Of a stretch of 64,000 nt of DNA, positions 26,685-34,341 are shown piece by piece. The stretch covers positions 62,001 through 126,000 of the forward strand of contig JALQCR010000017.1 in NCBI GenBank assembly GCA_023336205.1, given 5' to 3'. Every line of letters begins with the position of its first letter. Positions within the stretch are counted from its first letter, which is position 1. Both the position numbers and the translations under genes were made by a program. Source of the stretch: Pseudanabaena sp. Salubria-1 (GTDB lineage Bacteria; Cyanobacteriota; Cyanobacteriia; Pseudanabaenales; Pseudanabaenaceae). Under the pieces are notes generated by a model. The model saw nothing but the letters and a program-made list of their open reading frames with translations, searched no databases and had not been told where the DNA came from.

Positions 26685-27968
26685 GGCTCAATCGTCTAAA
26701 TGATGCTAAGGTAACATAAGATACAAAACAACAAATATGCAGCCAATTCTAACCGAACTTTTAAATCTGCCAGGAATCGAAGTAGAAAACTACACAAAAG
26801 TAGCAGATCGATTAATTTTAGAGGTTGAAGCGAAAACGACAAAAGCAAAGTGTCCAAGATGCGGAGAAGAAAGTAATCATCTGCATCAAAATCGCTGGTA
26901 TTTTGCAAGAGATTTAAGCATTAGTGGACAGGAAGTACTATTAAAAGTAAACCGTCGTCAATTCAAGTGTAAAAAATGTGAAAAGCCGTTCAGTGAAGAA
27001 CTAGAATTTATAGGAAAGAGACGAAAACAAACTAACAGATTTGCAGAGATGATAGTGCAGCAAGTATTGCATAGCGATATGCATAATGTAGGGAAGCAAA
27101 ATGACTTAACAGATGAGGAAGTGTGGTCGATGATAAAATACATTAGCGAAAAAAACTTAGAATAGATTTAAAGCCATTAAAACGACTTGGGATTGATGAA
27201 ATAGCATTACGAAAAGGACAAGGGGACTACATAGTAGTATTGGTAGATTTAGACAGAAAAATACCGATAGGATTTGTGCGATCACGGAAACAAGAAGAAA
27301 TAAGGAAAGAGCTTGAGGGGTGGGGAAAAGAGGTGTTAGAGCAAATTATTGAGGTAAGTATGGATCTAAGTGGAAATTATAAAGGACTGATCAACAAACT
27401 AATACCAAAAGCAGAGGTAGTAGCCGACCGATTCCATGTAACAAAGATAGTTCCTGAGGAACTAAAAACAGCACGAAATGACCTGCAAAAGCAAATAAAG
27501 AAAACAAAAATGTAAACGAGAAAAAGAAAATCGAAGAAGCACTTAAGCAGAGTAAGTATGCATTACTAAAGAACGAAAAAGATTTAACAGAGAAGCAAAA
27601 AATAAAATTAGAAGAAATTCGAGAAGTGGTACCATTGCTAGGGAAAATGCATCAGCAAAAAGAAGAGTTTAGAAGAGTCTTTGAAGATGCTAAAAATTGG
27701 GGAGATGGCGCATCAAAATTACTCGACTGGATGGAGACAGCAAAGGAGACGTATAAGGATAGTGTTGGCACAATTTGTCGATGGTTTGGAGAAGTTACTA
27801 ATTACTTTGAGAACCGCACTACTAATGGCGTTGTTGAGGGTATCAATAATAAGTTAAAGCTAATTAAACGATCTGGGTATGGCTTCAGGAATTTTGATAA
27901 TTTTAAGTTGCGATCTCTAATTTGTTGGCATTTAGATATTGGTCGAGCATAGTTTGAACGATAGAGCC
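26685..27968 (+). mobile_element. second, different ISL3-family element, 1284 bp
   Basis: Terminal repeats begin GGCTCAATCGTCTAAA at the left and GGCTCTATCGTTCAAA on the other strand at the right. The 8-bp target duplication AATATTTC is at 26677-26684 and 27969-27976. It inserted after the fourth codon of the 490-aa membrane-protein gene. Its sequence is clearly different from the 1246-bp element. Confidence 0.93.
26737..27952 (+). pseudogene. ISL3-family transposase, broken into three frames
   Basis: The N-terminal frame (26737-27165) has the zinc-finger pairs CPRCGEE and CKKCEKPF. It passes by -1 at GAAAAAAAC (A7C) into the DDE frame, which can be read from there through GIDEIALRKGQGDYIVVLV and VSMDLSGNYKGLI to a stop at 27515. 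A further shift near the AAAAATG at 27508 is needed to reach the last part (ALLKNEKDLTEK ... TNGVVEGINNKLKLIKRSG, to 27952). The first junction looks like a slippery site; the second looks like a real lesion, so the element is probably inactive. Confidence 0.8.
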
Positions 27969-28049
27969 AATATTTCCTTAAATCCCATATCAATAGCTCA
28001 TTACTACAAGCACTATAGCAATGCAAGAGATAGCTTGGACAAATCAAAA

Positions 28050-28125
28050 CCCCACCCCCCCCCCCCCACCCCCCCCCGCCCCCCCCCCCCCCCCAAAACC
28101 CCCCCCCCCCCCCCCCCCCCCCCCC
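28050..28125. other. near-uninterrupted poly-C tract (about 76 bases)
   Basis: Runs of C broken only by single A or G bases and one AAAA. It is unlike anything else in the AT-rich window. It occupies the place where the left arm and centre of an AAACCCAAATAAAG palindrome would be expected, since the right arm CTTTATTTGGGTTTTATGTCC follows directly. It is either a base-calling/assembly artefact at a strong hairpin or a genuine homopolymer expansion. Confidence 0.6.
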
Positions 28126-28166
28126 TCTCTTTATTTGGGTTTTATGTCCTAAGTAAAATGATAATT

Positions 28167-28221
28167 AAAACCCCAAAATCTGTACCGCCCGCGCAGCGGG
28201 CGATACGGATTTTGGGGTTTT
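28167..28221. repeat. palindrome with AAAACCCCAA rim and GC-rich core
   Basis: Arms of 26 bp, AAAACCCCAAAATC.../...GATTTTGGGGTTTT, nearly perfect, with CCGCCCGC-gca-GCGGGCG at the centre. It lies about 130 bases upstream of dnaB. Confidence 0.88.
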
Positions 28222-28349
28222 ATATTTAATTGTGCCTAGTTACCTAGGTTTTAATTTTGCAATTAAAACCTAGAATTATGAATGCACTCAAACCTAGCAT
28301 CCAACTCTCTAAGTATTTTCTCCCGACAGCAAACTAGTCAGCAAGTTAT

Positions 28350-31019
28350 ATGAGCCAAGATTTTGAATCTATCAGCGATCGCTTACCACCACAAAACATT
28401 GAGGCAGAGGAGGCTGTCTTAGGTGGCATCTTGATTGATCCAGAAGCAGTTTCGCGAGTATTAGATACTTTGCGTCCCGAAATGTTCTATGTAGCGGCAC
28501 ATCAGGAGATTTTTCGGGCTTGCCTGATGTTACATAATCAGTCCAATCCCACGGACATGATGAGCTTGACTACATGGCTTAGCGATCGCGATATGCTCGA
28601 AAAAATTGGTGGTCAAACTAAAATCGCTCAACTTTGCGATCGCACCGTCAGCGCAGTCAATATCGATTTTTATGCTCAATTAGTTGCTGACAAATATGCC
28701 AGACGCAAACTTGCTGAAGCCGCTAGGGGTGTAGTCGAAATTAGTTATAGCAATGAAATCGAATTGCCACAGCTACTGGACCAATCGGAACAAAAGATTT
28801 TTGCGGTTACGCAATCACGCGCCCAGCAAGGGCTTACTCCTGCTGCTGATATTCTCACGAAAACCTTCTATGAATTAGAAAATCGCTTTAATTCTCTGGG
28901 TACGGGTAATTCCACGGCGACAGGTTTGATTACTGGTTTTTATGATTTCGACGCGATGACTAACGGCTTGCAGCGATCGGACTTGATTATCCTCGCGGGT
29001 CGTCCGTCAATGGGGAAAACTGCCTTCGGGTTAGAAATAGCGCGAAAAATGGCAGAAATTCACCGATTGCCTGTGGCTATTTTTAGTTTAGAAATGTCGA
29101 AGGAACAGTTGGTTTATCGTCTACTTGCTAGTCAATCCAAAGTTCGCTCCAGTGATATGGGTATCGATAGTAATCGCCTCCGCACTGGACAAATTAGCGA
29201 AAATGAATGGGGAACTGTGGCGATGGCGATTAGTGGACTTTCGGAATTACCTCTATTTATTGATGATACTCCCAATCCTCCCATTACAGAACTACGCTCT
29301 AAGGCTCGTCGATTGCAGTCAGAAAAGGGAGGCGTGCTGGGTCTAATTTTGATTGATTATTTGCAACTCATGGAAGGTTCTGGTTCTGATAATCGGGTGC
29401 AGGAAATTTCCAGAATTACGCGATCGCTTAAAGCTTTAGCCCGTGAATTAAATGTACCTGTAATTGCACTTTCTCAGCTAAGTCGAGGCGTAGAAGCTAG
29501 GACTAATAAGCGTCCTATGCTTTCTGATTTGAGAGAGTCAGGCTGTCTCAGTGGAGACTCATTAATTACAATGGCAGACACAGGAGCAGAAATCCCGATC
29601 CGTGAACTTGTTGGTAAGTCAGGTTTTGCAATTTGGGCAGTGAATCCTCAAACCTTCAAAATGGAACGAGCAATAGTGAGCAATGCTTTTTGCACTGGAT
29701 CCAAACCTGTTTGTCAACTCAAAACTCAATTGGGGCGATCAATCAAAGCGACTACAAACCATCAATTTCTGACAATTCAGGGATGGAAAAGACTTGATGA
29801 ATTACAAATAGGCGATCGCATTGCCATGCCTCGTCAGATTCCCTGCCAAGAACTACAAACAATGAGTGATGCTGAATTAGCCTTGCTTGGACATCTAATT
29901 GGCGATGGTTGTACTTTACCGCGCCATGCAATTCAGTACACAACTAGAGAGTTAGATTTAGCTGAATTAGTAGCTAGTCTCGCAACTGAAGTATTTTGCG
30001 ATCAAATAGTGCCAAGAATCAAAGAAGAAAGAGACTGGTATCAAGTCTATTTGTCATCTGCCTATCATTTAACCCATGGAGTTAAGAATCCTATTACTAA
30101 ATGGCTACAAAATCTTGATATATTCGGTTTGAGATCGCATGAAAAATTTATACCGTCACAAGTTTTTCAACAACCTCAAGAATCGATGGCGATCTTTTTG
30201 CGTCATCTATGGGCTACTGATGGCTGTATTCGAGCAAACAAAAAATCAAAATACCCTAGTGTTTACTATGCATCTAGCAGTAAAAGACTGGCTCAAGAAG
30301 TTCAGTCTTTATTATTAAGATTGGGAATTAATGCAACATTGAGAACTGTCTCTCAAGGAAAAAAGGGACGCGATCAACATCAAATTTGGGTAGCAGGAAA
30401 GACTGACCTAGAAAAATTTATTAACCTTGTTAGTGCAGTTGGCAAATATAAGCAGGAAAGTTTACAAGAGATTAACTTGTATATCAGTAATTCTGGAAGT
30501 GCTAATACAAATAGAGATCTAATATCAAAAGAAGTGTGGAAAACACACATTAATGTTGCTAGGGAAAAACTGGGATTAACAACTAGAGAAATGCAAGCTC
30601 ATCTCGGCACTAAGTATTGCGGTTCGAGTCTTTATAAAAATGCGATTGGTCGTGATCGCATGAACAAACTAGCAATTATTTTAGAATCAAAGGAAATTCT
30701 TAATCTTGCAACCAGTGATATTTACTGGGACAAAGTAGAAGCTATTGATTTACTTGAGGAGGAAATGGTATATGACTTGACAGTGCAAAGCTTAGCTAAC
30801 TTTACCGCAAATAATTTTTATGTTCATAATAGCATCGAGCAAGATGCGGATTTAGTGATTAATTTATATCGTGATGAATATTACAATCCAGAAACTCCCG
30901 ATCGCGGAGTTGCCGAGATTATTATTGCCAAGCATCGTAATGGGCCAGTTGGAACAGTTAAATTACTCTTTGAACCGCGCTTAACTAAGTTTGAGAATAT
31001 GGCTTCTAGTCGTAGTTAA
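28350..31019 (+). CDS. dnaB: replicative DNA helicase DnaB with an in-frame intein
   Basis: DnaB unwinds DNA at the replication fork. The 889-aa precursor holds 460 aa of helicase and a 429-aa intein. The N-terminal DnaG-interaction domain starts PPQNIEAEEAVLGGILID; the RecA-like domain has Walker A GRPSMGKT at 217-224, the LILIDYLQLM segment and LARELNVPVIALSQLSRGVE. The intein begins after RESG (C399) and ends before SIEQDADLV (S828). After splicing the helicase would be of normal length and sequence. An imperfect hairpin follows the stop. Confidence 0.95.
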   Translation: MSQDFESISDRLPPQNIEAEEAVLGGILIDPEAVSRVLDTLRPEMFYVAAHQEIFRACLMLHNQSNPTDMMSLTTWLSDRDMLEKIGGQTKIAQLCDRTVSAVNIDFYAQLVADKYARRKLAEAARGVVEISYSNEIELPQLLDQSEQKIFAVTQSRAQQGLTPAADILTKTFYELENRFNSLGTGNSTATGLITGFYDFDAMTNGLQRSDLIILAGRPSMGKTAFGLEIARKMAEIHRLPVAIFSLEMSKEQLVYRLLASQSKVRSSDMGIDSNRLRTGQISENEWGTVAMAISGLSELPLFIDDTPNPPITELRSKARRLQSEKGGVLGLILIDYLQLMEGSGSDNRVQEISRITRSLKALARELNVPVIALSQLSRGVEARTNKRPMLSDLRESGCLSGDSLITMADTGAEIPIRELVGKSGFAIWAVNPQTFKMERAIVSNAFCTGSKPVCQLKTQLGRSIKATTNHQFLTIQGWKRLDELQIGDRIAMPRQIPCQELQTMSDAELALLGHLIGDGCTLPRHAIQYTTRELDLAELVASLATEVFCDQIVPRIKEERDWYQVYLSSAYHLTHGVKNPITKWLQNLDIFGLRSHEKFIPSQVFQQPQESMAIFLRHLWATDGCIRANKKSKYPSVYYASSSKRLAQEVQSLLLRLGINATLRTVSQGKKGRDQHQIWVAGKTDLEKFINLVSAVGKYKQESLQEINLYISNSGSANTNRDLISKEVWKTHINVAREKLGLTTREMQAHLGTKYCGSSLYKNAIGRDRMNKLAIILESKEILNLATSDIYWDKVEAIDLLEEEMVYDLTVQSLANFTANNFYVHNSIEQDADLVINLYRDEYYNPETPDRGVAEIIIAKHRNGPVGTVKLLFEPRLTKFENMASSRS
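29544..30830 (+). other. DnaB intein with LAGLIDADG homing endonuclease
   Basis: Residues 399-827 of the precursor. Splicing motifs: N-terminal CLSGDSLI, block B TTNHQFLT, block F MVYDLTVQSLANF and C-terminal VHN followed by Ser. Two dodecapeptide motifs of a LAGLIDADG homing nuclease are seen: LLGHLIGDG (about residue 508) and LRHLWATDG (about 615). A further ~110 residues (TREMQAHLGTKYCG) follow the nuclease. The insertion point, RESG/SIEQDAD, is the one used by the known Synechocystis DnaB intein, whose sequence is similar at both ends but lacks a nuclease in its minimal form. Confidence 0.95.
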
Positions 31020-31051
31020 AAGACATTAATTAATTGTGTAAAATAAATTAC

Positions 31052-31100
31052 TAAAACCCGTAAAGTTACGCTCCTACAGGGCACAACTTTATGGGTTTTA
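31052..31100 (+). terminator. imperfect hairpin after dnaB
   Basis: TAAAACCCGTAAAGTT and AACTTTATGGGTTTTA pair around an unpaired GC-rich loop, 33 bases after the dnaB stop. The rim again is AAAACCC/GGGTTTT. Confidence 0.6.
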
Positions 31101-31116
31101 CTGTGCAATTAATTAT

Positions 31117-31233
31117 GTACAGCTACTTACTTTAATTACCGCTCAAACGAACCACAAGAAAAATTTTGAAAGTGTTATTTTATAACACTTTCAAAATTTT
31201 TCTTGTGGTTCGTTTGAGCGCGAAGCGCTGTAT
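31117..31233. repeat. TACAGC/GCTGTA-rimmed palindrome with 38-bp perfect stem
   Basis: Positions 31141-31178 and 31182-31219 are perfectly complementary (38 bp) around TTT. Outside the stem GTACAGC (31117) and GCTGTAT (31227) form a second rim. It shares the interior AAATTTTGAAAGTGTT with 33346 and the rim with 33346 and 58304. No gene lies directly beside it. Confidence 0.9.
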
Positions 31234-31286
31234 ATAGCGTTTTTCAAGCAAGCGAGGTACAAAGGGTTGTTTCCCCGCCTTCGGCG

Positions 31287-32512
31287 CAGGGCTGTTTCAA
31301 GAAATGGTAGAAAATTGATAAAGATAGGTAGAAGTCATAAGCAAAGTATTTAAGCGATAATTTTAGCCAATAGTGTCAAAGGAGGTAGAAAATGAGTAAA
31401 AGCATAATTGATTATCTCAAAGAAGTGCCAGATCCACGCGAAGCGAAAGGAAGTCGTGATGATTTATGGCAAATCCTGCTAATCATCATTATGGGAATTA
31501 TGAGTGGACACACAACCTACCGAGAATTAGAGAGATTCGTAGAGAGACATCGGCGCACTCTCATCAAGCTACTAGCCCTGAAACAAGGAACCGCCCCATC
31601 ATATTCAACACTTAGACGAATGATGATCGATGTAGACTATGCCGCGCTCAATAACGCGTTTAATAGCTGGATGCAAGAACAGCCCATGGCAGGAGGAGCC
31701 GCCATCGCAGGAGACGGCAAAAGCCTGAGAAATACCGTAAGTAATGCTGACAATAACAAACAGAACTTTATTAGCATGGTATCGCTATTCTCGCAGCAAC
31801 AAGGTGTGGTGGTAGCAACCGCAATCATGGAGAATAAAAAAGAGAGTGAAATCTGTGTGATTCAACAACTTTTGTCACAGCTTAACTTGGAAAATCATGT
31901 GTTTACGATGGACGCTTTACACTGTCAAAAGAAGACAGTTGAGGCAATAGTTGAAAGCAACAATGACTACATCATCAAAGTAAAAAAAAATCAACCAAAA
32001 CTGCAAGAAGCGATTAGAGTCCAGACAGAGAAAGAAACACCGATTCAAGTCAAGGTTGAGGATGATTCATCAAAAGGACGCAAAGTTCAGAGATTAGTGG
32101 AAGTATTTGTACCACCCGTCAATATTGATTCACGTTGGAAAAATGTACAGTCGGTGATAAGGGTAACTCGTTCGGGTGAACGCGATGGCAAGCCTTACAG
32201 CACATTGAGTTACTACTTCAGTTCTTTACCGCCAAAATCTGAACGAATTGCCAAAGTGATTCGAGGACATTGGCAGGTCGAAAACCGCCTACATTGGGTA
32301 AAAGATGTCATATTCGATGAAGATAAAAGTCCTCAAAGAGCAGGGAATGCGCCGATTAATCTGTCAATCATCAAGACTTGGGTACTTTCTGTATTTAGGC
32401 TTCATGGTTTTGAATCAATAAAAGGAGCAATTGACCAATTTTCCCACAAAATACCTGCTATGTGGTCTTTGCTAATTTGAACTCTCTCTTACCCTTTCTT
32501 GAAACAGCCCTG
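31287..32512 (+). mobile_element. ISAs1-family insertion sequence, 1226 bp
   Basis: Terminal repeats CAGGGCTGTTTCAAGAAA at both ends, differing after that. CCGCCTTCGGCG is duplicated at 31275-31286 and 32513-32524. Because the target is palindromic and one terminal base is shared, the true duplication could be 10 to 12 bp. The single transposase frame is intact. Confidence 0.93.
31392..32480 (+). CDS. ISAs1-family transposase
   Basis: A 362-aa DDE transposase. Typical family segments are IIDYLKEVPDPREAKGSRDD at the N-terminus, IAGDGKSLRNT for the first catalytic Asp, FTMDALHCQKKTVEAI for the second and GHWQVENRLHWVKDVIFDED for the catalytic Glu region. A strong ribosome site (AAAGGAGG) precedes the ATG. 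The frame is undamaged. Confidence 0.93.
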   Translation: MSKSIIDYLKEVPDPREAKGSRDDLWQILLIIIMGIMSGHTTYRELERFVERHRRTLIKLLALKQGTAPSYSTLRRMMIDVDYAALNNAFNSWMQEQPMAGGAAIAGDGKSLRNTVSNADNNKQNFISMVSLFSQQQGVVVATAIMENKKESEICVIQQLLSQLNLENHVFTMDALHCQKKTVEAIVESNNDYIIKVKKNQPKLQEAIRVQTEKETPIQVKVEDDSSKGRKVQRLVEVFVPPVNIDSRWKNVQSVIRVTRSGERDGKPYSTLSYYFSSLPPKSERIAKVIRGHWQVENRLHWVKDVIFDEDKSPQRAGNAPINLSIIKTWVLSVFRLHGFESIKGAIDQFSHKIPAMWSLLI

Positions 32513-32661
32513 CCGCCTTCGGCGGGGAAACAACCCCGTACTTCACTAGACTGATAAACGCTATATAGAATATCAAGCGCTTTGTCAGATGCTTACTTCA
32601 AAATCATCAAGATATAATTTCTTAGACAATCTCAAATATCGCCAGACTATTTAGTGCCTCT

Positions 32662-33258
32662 ATGCAGAAACTTGGACAGCATTCAGATCCGATTACCTTA
32701 GTTATCTCAGAAGTTGTTGAGCCATATCTCATAGAAGAATATGAAACTTGGACAAAAGGAATTAATCAATCAGCTCAACAGTTTGAGGGATTTATGGGAG
32801 TTGAGATCATTCGTCCTCGCGATCATCAATATCCTGAATATGTGGTTATTGTCAAATTTGACAACTATGCCCATTGCAAACATTGGCTTACTTCTCCTGT
32901 TTATCAACAATGGATGCAAAGATCTGAAGAGTTTATCTCCCAGCGATCGCAACAACATCAGCAAAATGGATTAGAGCTATGGTTTAGCTTGCCTAAGAGT
33001 ACATCTGTAAATCCTCCAGAGCCACCTTACTACAAGCAAGTAATTATTGGTGTGATTACAGTTTATCCTCTGATTTTGCTCTCTAACTTGCTTGTAGCTC
33101 CATTGTTGCAAGGACTACCTGCGCTATTAAGCTTACTAATCTCAGTTACTTTTATATCTGCTTTATTGTCTTATCCAGTCATGCCATATATAACTAAAAT
33201 ACTAGCTTTCTGGCTTTATCCCTCAAATCAAAAAAGATCTAAGAAAAAAAGAAAGTAA
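32662..33258 (+). CDS. antibiotic biosynthesis monooxygenase (ABM)-domain membrane protein
   Basis: A 198-aa protein. The first ~105 residues form a dimeric alpha-beta barrel ABM domain (ITLVISEVVEPYLIEEYETW, GFMGVEIIRP, YVVIVKFDNYAHCKHWLTSP). The C-terminus has two or three membrane helices (QVIIGVITVYPLILLSNLL) and a strongly basic tail KRSKKKRK. This fusion of ABM with a membrane anchor is a known bacterial architecture without a defined role. It lies downstream of the IS and upstream of a palindrome. Confidence 0.8.
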   Translation: MQKLGQHSDPITLVISEVVEPYLIEEYETWTKGINQSAQQFEGFMGVEIIRPRDHQYPEYVVIVKFDNYAHCKHWLTSPVYQQWMQRSEEFISQRSQQHQQNGLELWFSLPKSTSVNPPEPPYYKQVIIGVITVYPLILLSNLLVAPLLQGLPALLSLLISVTFISALLSYPVMPYITKILAFWLYPSNQKRSKKKRK

Positions 33259-33345
33259 ATGAAGCATGAGGTACCTCATTATACTTTCTTTTTATTTTAT
33301 TGGCGATCGTTATATTTCGGCTTTATAATTGCTTTGTAATAATCA

Positions 33346-33450
33346 TTACAGCAATTTACAATCAAACAAACCAATAAAAATTTTGAAAGTGTTGCTTCAT
33401 AACACTTTCAAAATTTTTATTGGTTTAGATTTGAGCGTAAAGCGCTGTAA
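33346..33450. repeat. TTACAGC/GCTGTAA-rimmed palindrome, 105 bp
   Basis: TTACAGC at 33346-33352 pairs with GCTGTAA at 33444-33450. Inside, arms from AAACCAATAAAAATTTTG pair with CAAAATTTTTATTGGTTT (about 27 bp, near-perfect) around TTC. It ends 26 bases before the glycosyltransferase start, just ahead of its ribosome site. Confidence 0.9.
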
Positions 33451-33475
33451 AATAACTAACTTTGAAGAGGAATGA

Positions 33476-34318
33476 ATGGTAAACATTGGTTATCACGCGG
33501 CAAAAATTCAAGGTAATTTTCTTAGATCTATCTATAAATCTAGCCTGTCAAACTTAGTTAGTTTTCCAATCGCCCAAGAACGCCAAGTCCCTATCAAAGT
33601 ATATGCCCTATCTTGTGAACGAGACTTACCCGAACAAGTAGCCAGTCTACGATCTTTCCTTCGCTATGTAGGAATTCCTAAAACATTTACGATCATGTCT
33701 GATGGAAGTTATACGGAAGAGAGCATTAAATTGCTTCGTCGTGTACATCCATGTGTAGATGTTCAACTTCTGACTAAATTCCAAAGAGATGATTTGCCCC
33801 AATCCGTCTATGAATATGCTTCTCAGCAGGCGATGGGGAAAAAATTAGCAGCTCTGATGTCTATTCCCATTGAAGAATCGACACTTTACACAGATTCAGA
33901 CATTTTGTTTTTTCCAGGAGCTTCAGATTTAGCTGAACTAGCATCTGCTTCAGAGGATGTAAATACTTATTATCTTCCTGACTGCAAAAGCTCGTTTGAC
34001 AAGCGGCTAATTTATGAGGATATTGAGCAGCAAAATCCAATTAATGCGGGATTTATTCTATTCAAAAAAGCTTTGGATTGGGATGTGTCTGTACAAAGAT
34101 TGGCTAGCCTAAAAGAGCCTCCAAATTATTTTTCTGAACAAACAATTGTCAATCTAACGATCAAGCTTAATCAGGGAAAAGCTCTTTCTAAAGAGAAATA
34201 TATTATGAGTGTTGATGATCAGTTTATGTATCCAGACAAATTTGCTACAAAGCAAATTGCTATGCGACACTACGTCAGCGATATTAGGCATAAATTTTGG
34301 CAATCGGTCTTTTTTTAA
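33476..34318 (+). CDS. putative glycosyltransferase (GT-A-like)
   Basis: A 280-aa protein with a DSD motif (D140-D142) in TLYTDSDILFF, the metal/nucleotide-sugar site of GT-A enzymes, and PINAGFILFKKAL downstream as in family 8-like and related transferases. VYALSCERDLPEQVASLRSFL near residue 40 is the first beta strand and donor-binding region. It starts after a good ribosome site (GAAGAGG). Sugar and acceptor are unknown. A HAD-domain gene follows after an inserted IS, suggesting a small glycan-related locus. Confidence 0.7.
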   Translation: MVNIGYHAAKIQGNFLRSIYKSSLSNLVSFPIAQERQVPIKVYALSCERDLPEQVASLRSFLRYVGIPKTFTIMSDGSYTEESIKLLRRVHPCVDVQLLTKFQRDDLPQSVYEYASQQAMGKKLAALMSIPIEESTLYTDSDILFFPGASDLAELASASEDVNTYYLPDCKSSFDKRLIYEDIEQQNPINAGFILFKKALDWDVSVQRLASLKEPPNYFSEQTIVNLTIKLNQGKALSKEKYIMSVDDQFMYPDKFATKQIAMRHYVSDIRHKFWQSVFF

Positions 34319-34341
34319 TAGCAAACGAACCACAAGAAAAT

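Larger units (their letters stand above)
22716..27988 (-). pseudogene. membrane protein gene (M50/site-2-protease-like) interrupted at both ends by insertion sequences
   Basis: The gene survives in three pieces on the minus strand: 27977-27988 (start ATG and MGFK), 25282-26684 (main body) and 22716-22773 (C-terminus ILIAIALLIILPIP). Joined, they give an uninterrupted 490-aa frame. About nine hydrophobic helices are visible; the LMPFDLLDGG motif resembles the C-terminal LDGG motif of M50 site-2 proteases, but no HExxH is seen, so proteolytic activity is doubtful. In the present sequence a GTG at 26669 would give 470 aa ending in eight residues read into the IS. The last ~19 residues, a hydrophobic tail, are lost. 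Confidence 0.85.
27989..28349. other. gene-free interval with poly-C tract and palindrome before dnaB
   Basis: No gene is seen. It contains the promoter side of the interrupted membrane-protein gene, a poly-C tract at 28050-28125, the TTTATTTGGGTTTTATGTCCTAA segment, a long palindrome at 28167-28221, and about 125 bases of dnaB leader with no clear motif. Confidence 0.7.
31231..32568. repeat. ~100-bp palindromic element split by an ISAs1-type insertion
   Basis: TATATAGCGTTT at 31231-31242 pairs with AAACGCTATATA at 32556-32567, and GTTGTTTCCCCGCC with GGCGGGGAAACAAC around TTC in the middle. These fragments are contiguous only after removing the IS (31287-32512) and one 12-bp duplicate. Confidence 0.75.

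Noticed and set aside
27939..28229. 96-codon frame with a poly-proline stretch
   Set aside because: The proline run is just the poly-C tract translated; no start context or homology.
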